NCBI RefSeq assembly: GCF_900215315.1
Contig: NZ_OBEB01000002.1
Span: 248,001-312,000, forward strand
Direction: 5' to 3'
Length of the DNA: 64,000 bases
From: Arsukibacterium tuosuense
GTDB lineage: Bacteria > Pseudomonadota > Gammaproteobacteria > Enterobacterales > Alteromonadaceae
A program made the translations under genes and the position numbers. Under the pieces are notes generated by a model. The model ran no database searches and had not been told where the DNA came from. It was given only the letters and a program-made list of their open reading frames with translations. Below, one piece after another: positions 61,367 through 64,000 of the stretch. Positions within the stretch are counted from its first letter, which is position 1. Each line of letters begins with the position of its first letter.

Positions 61367-62650
61367 TTAATCTGAATACTTGACGCTGTGCGCTTTAAAT
61401 TTACCTGATTTTACAAAGCGATCTAACCATTTTGTAAATTTCACATTTGCTGCACTCTGCTCCTGATAAAACGGATGAGGCACGTCGGGCGTGGCAAATT
61501 CATCTGTCAGGATAGTGTGAACATTGCCGCTGCCAATATAGTACTGGTAGTTAGTTGTTGTCTCAGATAGCAAGGCTAACGTCGCTTCCATTCTGGCATT
61601 CCACTCGGCAAAGTATAAATAGTCAGACTCGGTTATGCCCCACGAAAAAGGATTACTGTTACCCAGATCATTTTGGTCCATAATTTTTAAAAACTGTACT
61701 TGTACCCAGTCGAATTGCGTCGTGTACTGCGCGAATCGACTTTGTGGGTAGGCCCCGCTCAATTTTGTGAAAATGTCAGAGTTAAAATCCAATGCGTAAT
61801 ATGTCGTTAATGCTTCACTAAACAGCAGCGGCAGGCTCGCCTCAACATTCCAGACCTTATCGTAATCAAGCACACTATCGATAAAACCCTGGGTTACAAT
61901 AGCCTCAGAAGCATCGGCAAATAACGCGCTGTCTGCTTCAGGAAAGGCGGTCTGTAAATAAGGAAAATTCAAGGTTGCACCATAACCACCAGCGCTTGAG
62001 CCAGTTACCAATAACTTCTTAATTTTTTTCTGCTTCTTACCCTCTGTATGGTTTTTCAACCATTCTCTGACGGCCATAAAATTATCAAAACCACGGTGTT
62101 TAACGGTTACCGGAGCCCCCGGATAGCCGGTTATCGTGCCGTCTACATCTGTATATACAGTATCACTCGACCCAATGTGGATATCGCCGGTGCAATAAGG
62201 AATATATACCTTACTCCAGTCTTTAAACGGGTTATCTTTTTCGTTATCGTCAAAAATTCCGCCCGCGTTTATCGGCGAATTTTCGGCCAATATTGACGGG
62301 TTATAAGCCGGGCGGGCTTCCGGCACACCTGCCAGGGCCAGTGAAGCAACACAGGTTGCATCGTTCCAGCAAGCACCGCCACCATTAAAGAAGACTAACA
62401 GGTTTTTATTTTTGCCTTGTTTAAAATAAAAGTGAAACGCGTTATCCAGAGGTTCGCCGTTAATTGGGTTTGCTACTGTGTCAAAAGCACAGCTGGGGCT
62501 AATCGTTTTCGTGATGCCCTGGTCATCAATGATTTCCATTTCTGCGGCAACCGGGATCAGCTGCCACTCAGATGCCCCGGCTTTACCCTGAGCGCAAGTA
62601 GTTATCGGGGCCAACGATAATACTGCAACAAGCCATAAAGTTCTTTTCAT
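61367..62650 (-). CDS. Pectin acetylesterase/Notum-like serine hydrolase
   Basis: 427 residues from ATG 62650; a second ATG 12 nt upstream is also possible, and neither has a strong site. Signal peptide about 1-22 (ending CAQ or TCA). FFNGGGACWNDATC is the oxyanion/cystine motif. The nucleophile Ser lies in TGSSAGGYGATLNF. SGNVHTIL near the C-terminus holds the catalytic His. This combination is typical of the pectinacetylesterase/Notum family, which removes acyl groups from carbohydrates or protein-lipid groups. The exact substrate is unknown. The protein is exported. It is monocistronic and converges on the amylase gene. Confidence 0.85.
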   Translation of the reverse strand: MKRTLWLVAVLSLAPITTCAQGKAGASEWQLIPVAAEMEIIDDQGITKTISPSCAFDTVANPINGEPLDNAFHFYFKQGKNKNLLVFFNGGGACWNDATCVASLALAGVPEARPAYNPSILAENSPINAGGIFDDNEKDNPFKDWSKVYIPYCTGDIHIGSSDTVYTDVDGTITGYPGAPVTVKHRGFDNFMAVREWLKNHTEGKKQKKIKKLLVTGSSAGGYGATLNFPYLQTAFPEADSALFADASEAIVTQGFIDSVLDYDKVWNVEASLPLLFSEALTTYYALDFNSDIFTKLSGAYPQSRFAQYTTQFDWVQVQFLKIMDQNDLGNSNPFSWGITESDYLYFAEWNARMEATLALLSETTTNYQYYIGSGNVHTILTDEFATPDVPHPFYQEQSAANVKFTKWLDRFVKSGKFKAHSVKYSD

Positions 62651-63000
62651 ATCAGCGTCCATTTTAATATTAAGAATTGCCGGGCGTTATTGCCTTTATC
62701 AAAGATAGTTTACCTATAAGAATAAACATATAACATTTGTTAAATTTATTTAGCTATTTAGTGCGGATAATAATAGGCATGAGACTTAAAAGATCTGACG
62801 CTAAGTTACCGCTGGCAAATAGAAAAGTTCGGCAATTTTTACAATTATGCGCTGCCAGCGTGAATTCTTTACCGTGCCAGCCGCAGCATAGAAAGACTAA
62901 ACACCCGATTGGCGTGGCCTTGGCAAAGTGGAACAGCTTTTGCTGACTATACTTAACTGGATGTAACACAAACAACTGTTAGCAATAAAAGGAGAACGAC
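62651..63000. other. Divergent intergenic region with a possible sigma-S promoter for osmC
   Basis: 350 bp with no supportable gene, AT-rich near 62700-62760. A CTATACTT element at 62947-62954, about 47 bp before the osmC start, resembles a stationary-phase sigma-S -10 sequence. E. coli osmC is sigma-S-dependent. Confidence 0.45.
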
Positions 63001-63438
63001 ATGGCAATTATCAATTGGGCAACAGCAACCTATGAAGGTCTGGGCAAAGATGGCAAAGGGCATGTTTCCACCCAGTCAGGCGCGTTAAAAGACCAACCTT
63101 ACGGCTTTAATACCCGGTTTGAAGACAAGCAGGGCACCAACCCCGAAGAGCAAATTGCTGCAGCACATGCTTCCTGTTTCACGATGGCATTATCCTTTGG
63201 CCTGGCCAAACAGGGCTTCAGCAAAGGGTCCTTAAGCTCCAAAGCCAGCATCACTCTGGTCAAAGACGGCGACGGCTTCACCATCACAAAATCTGAAATT
63301 AAGTTAGACGCCAAAGTACCGGGTATCAGTGGTGAAGAGTTTGAAAAAGCCGCAGTGGAAGCAAAACTAACCTGCCCGATCTCAAGGTTATTAAACTGCG
63401 ACACTACGCTGGATATTATGTCTTTTGAAGGCAGTTAA
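63001..63438 (+). CDS. osmC: OsmC-family organic hydroperoxide peroxidase
   Basis: 145 residues from ATG 63001, preceded by AAGGAG. The OsmC/Ohr fold has the two active-site cysteines: Cys59 in AAAHASCFTMAL (peroxidatic) and Cys125 in LTCPISRLLN (resolving). GTNPEEQIAAAHASC is the family hallmark. As a dimer it reduces organic hydroperoxides with a dithiol cofactor such as lipoylated protein. Length and starts agree with E. coli OsmC. It is followed after 109 bp by the YdcH-like gene. Confidence 0.95.
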   Translation: MAIINWATATYEGLGKDGKGHVSTQSGALKDQPYGFNTRFEDKQGTNPEEQIAAAHASCFTMALSFGLAKQGFSKGSLSSKASITLVKDGDGFTITKSEIKLDAKVPGISGEEFEKAAVEAKLTCPISRLLNCDTTLDIMSFEGS

Positions 63439-63547
63439 TTGCTGCATATTGCCCGGGCAGAGGTCTGTTGATCTGGATCAGGCCATGGGCACTGGCATTG
63501 CGTTAAAGTAGTGGCATCACCAACACATACCGTTAGGGGTACTGTTA

Positions 63548-63796
63548 ATGTTAAATGAGAAGCACGATTTAATTCATGAATTTCCAGAACACAAAGCGTT
63601 GATTCATACCTTAAAAATGGAAAACAGCCATTTTGCCCGGTTATTTGATGAATATCATGATGTTGATCATGAAGTGCGGCGGATTGAGACCGGCGCAGAA
63701 ACAACAGCAGATGAGTATCTGGAAACACGCAAGAAGCAAAGATTGCTGCTAAAAGACCAGCTGTTTGAGATGATTCAAAAAGAACTCACTGCTTAA
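63548..63796 (+). CDS. DUF465/YdcH-like small protein
   Basis: 82 residues from ATG 63548, with AGGGGT upstream. The single helical hairpin FPEHKALIHTLKMENSHFARLFDEYHDVDHE and RKKQRLLLKDQLFEMI is the DUF465 signature. It is small, highly charged and probably cytosolic. No function is established; homologues are widespread in proteobacteria, often stress- or stationary-phase-associated. A strong terminator follows. Confidence 0.92.
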   Translation: MLNEKHDLIHEFPEHKALIHTLKMENSHFARLFDEYHDVDHEVRRIETGAETTADEYLETRKKQRLLLKDQLFEMIQKELTA

Positions 63797-63812
63797 TTTA
63801 CTTCAACCTGAT

Positions 63813-63850
63813 AAAAATCGCTGATCGCATTACGCTGTCAGCGATTTTTT
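63813..63850 (+). terminator. Terminator after the YdcH-like gene
   Basis: AAAAATCGCTGA (63813-63824) pairs perfectly with TCAGCGATTTTT (63838-63849) followed by more T; bidirectional T/A flanks also suit the minus-strand gene beyond. Confidence 0.82.
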
Positions 63851-63894
63851 TGTTAAAGCTTTATGGGTTTTTGCTCGAAGCTGGGTATCCGGAG

Positions 63895-64000
63895 CTAGTT
63901 TTGCTTCATAGTGGCGTTCTGCCATAAATTCTGGTGGGCCGGATCGGTAAAAAACTGCTCGGGCTGCCAGCAGCGCGGCAGTAGTTTTCGAAGATAACGC
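63895..64000 (-). CDS. C-terminal end of an unidentified gene, truncated by window edge
   Basis: A minus-strand frame runs from the window edge to TAG at 63895. It encodes about 34 residues including LRKLLPRCWQPEQFF and TDPAHQNLW. Two other frames are also open for some distance, so the choice is tentative. Its position behind a bidirectional terminator fits the 3' end of a gene. The family is not recognisable. Confidence 0.45.
   Translation of the reverse strand, partial: RYLRKLLPRCWQPEQFFTDPAHQNLWQNATMKQN

Noticed and set aside
1-64000. tRNA, rRNA, CRISPR arrays, prophage or transposase genes
   Set aside because: No CCA-ended cloverleaf pattern, regularly spaced repeats, or recombinase/transposase signatures were noticed on either strand; this was by eye, so small RNAs could be missed.

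Overview
The window looks like a chromosomal segment of an aquatic gammaproteobacterium of the Alteromonadales/Chromatiaceae type (Rheinheimera, Alishewanella or Arsukibacterium-like). This is an inference from gene content: TonB-dependent receptors, exported S9 and M13 peptidases, a maltodextrin locus with a flavin-dependent halogenase, SpeA/SpeE, single-gene ArgA, and DUF4124, DUF4398 and BON lipoproteins. There are no rRNA or tRNA genes, prophage genes, insertion sequences or CRISPR arrays that I can support. Most genes start with ATG and a clear Shine-Dalgarno sequence. Several starts were moved downstream of the longest open frame because a ribosome binding site or an ATGA overlap decides them.

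Layout. 1-2151 (minus) is a tightly coupled three-gene cluster: a His-rich fatty-acid-hydroxylase-like membrane protein, a ketoacyl synthase III homologue with an intact Cys-His-Asn triad, and a haem-oxygenase-like (TenA/HDO-type) protein that runs off the window. A large calcium-site lipoprotein and an amino-acid permease follow. 6300-12760 is an envelope-stress and signalling island: two diguanylate-cyclase-type proteins (one degenerate), a DUF4398 lipoprotein coupled to an OmpA lipoprotein, an ElaB/YqjD-like membrane protein, two paralogous Crp/Fnr regulators, two BON lipoproteins and a tiny lmo0937-type membrane protein. 12787-18153 holds an S9 peptidase, a small acetyltransferase, an Nramp-like carrier without the usual metal motifs and an exported protein. 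18452-28049 is largely core metabolism: ilvH/ilvI, a CnoX-like chaperedoxin, a methyltransferase, two tandem PlsC acyltransferases, speA and speE. 28174-44263 mixes DUF4124 proteins, a TonB receptor, an OmpA lipoprotein, proB, a coiled-coil lipoprotein, a GlpD-like oxidoreductase, a chemoreceptor, argA and a DUF350-YgiB-YgiC operon. 44464-49058 encodes exported M13 and S9 peptidases. 49115-50650 is a short accessory patch (DUF3592 protein, ParDE). 52250-61252 is a maltodextrin utilisation locus with malQ, a TonB receptor, a halogenase and an amylase around a divergent promoter region containing LacI-type palindromes. The end holds a pectin-acetylesterase-like hydrolase, osmC and a YdcH-like protein.

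The most interesting result is regulatory. In the 6.3-12 kb island I find a repeated 16-bp palindrome, consensus TGTGCG-N4-CGCACA. In five of six cases its centre sits exactly 41.5 bp upstream of the start point predicted from a -10 hexamer (40.5 bp in the sixth). That is the geometry of a class II Crp-type activator site. It precedes the diguanylate cyclase, the DUF4398/OmpA pair, both crp/fnr genes, the BON pair and the lmo0937/degenerate-GGDEF pair. I infer a self-regulated Crp/Fnr regulon linking envelope lipoproteins with c-di-GMP proteins. I do not know of a description of it, and no database was searched.
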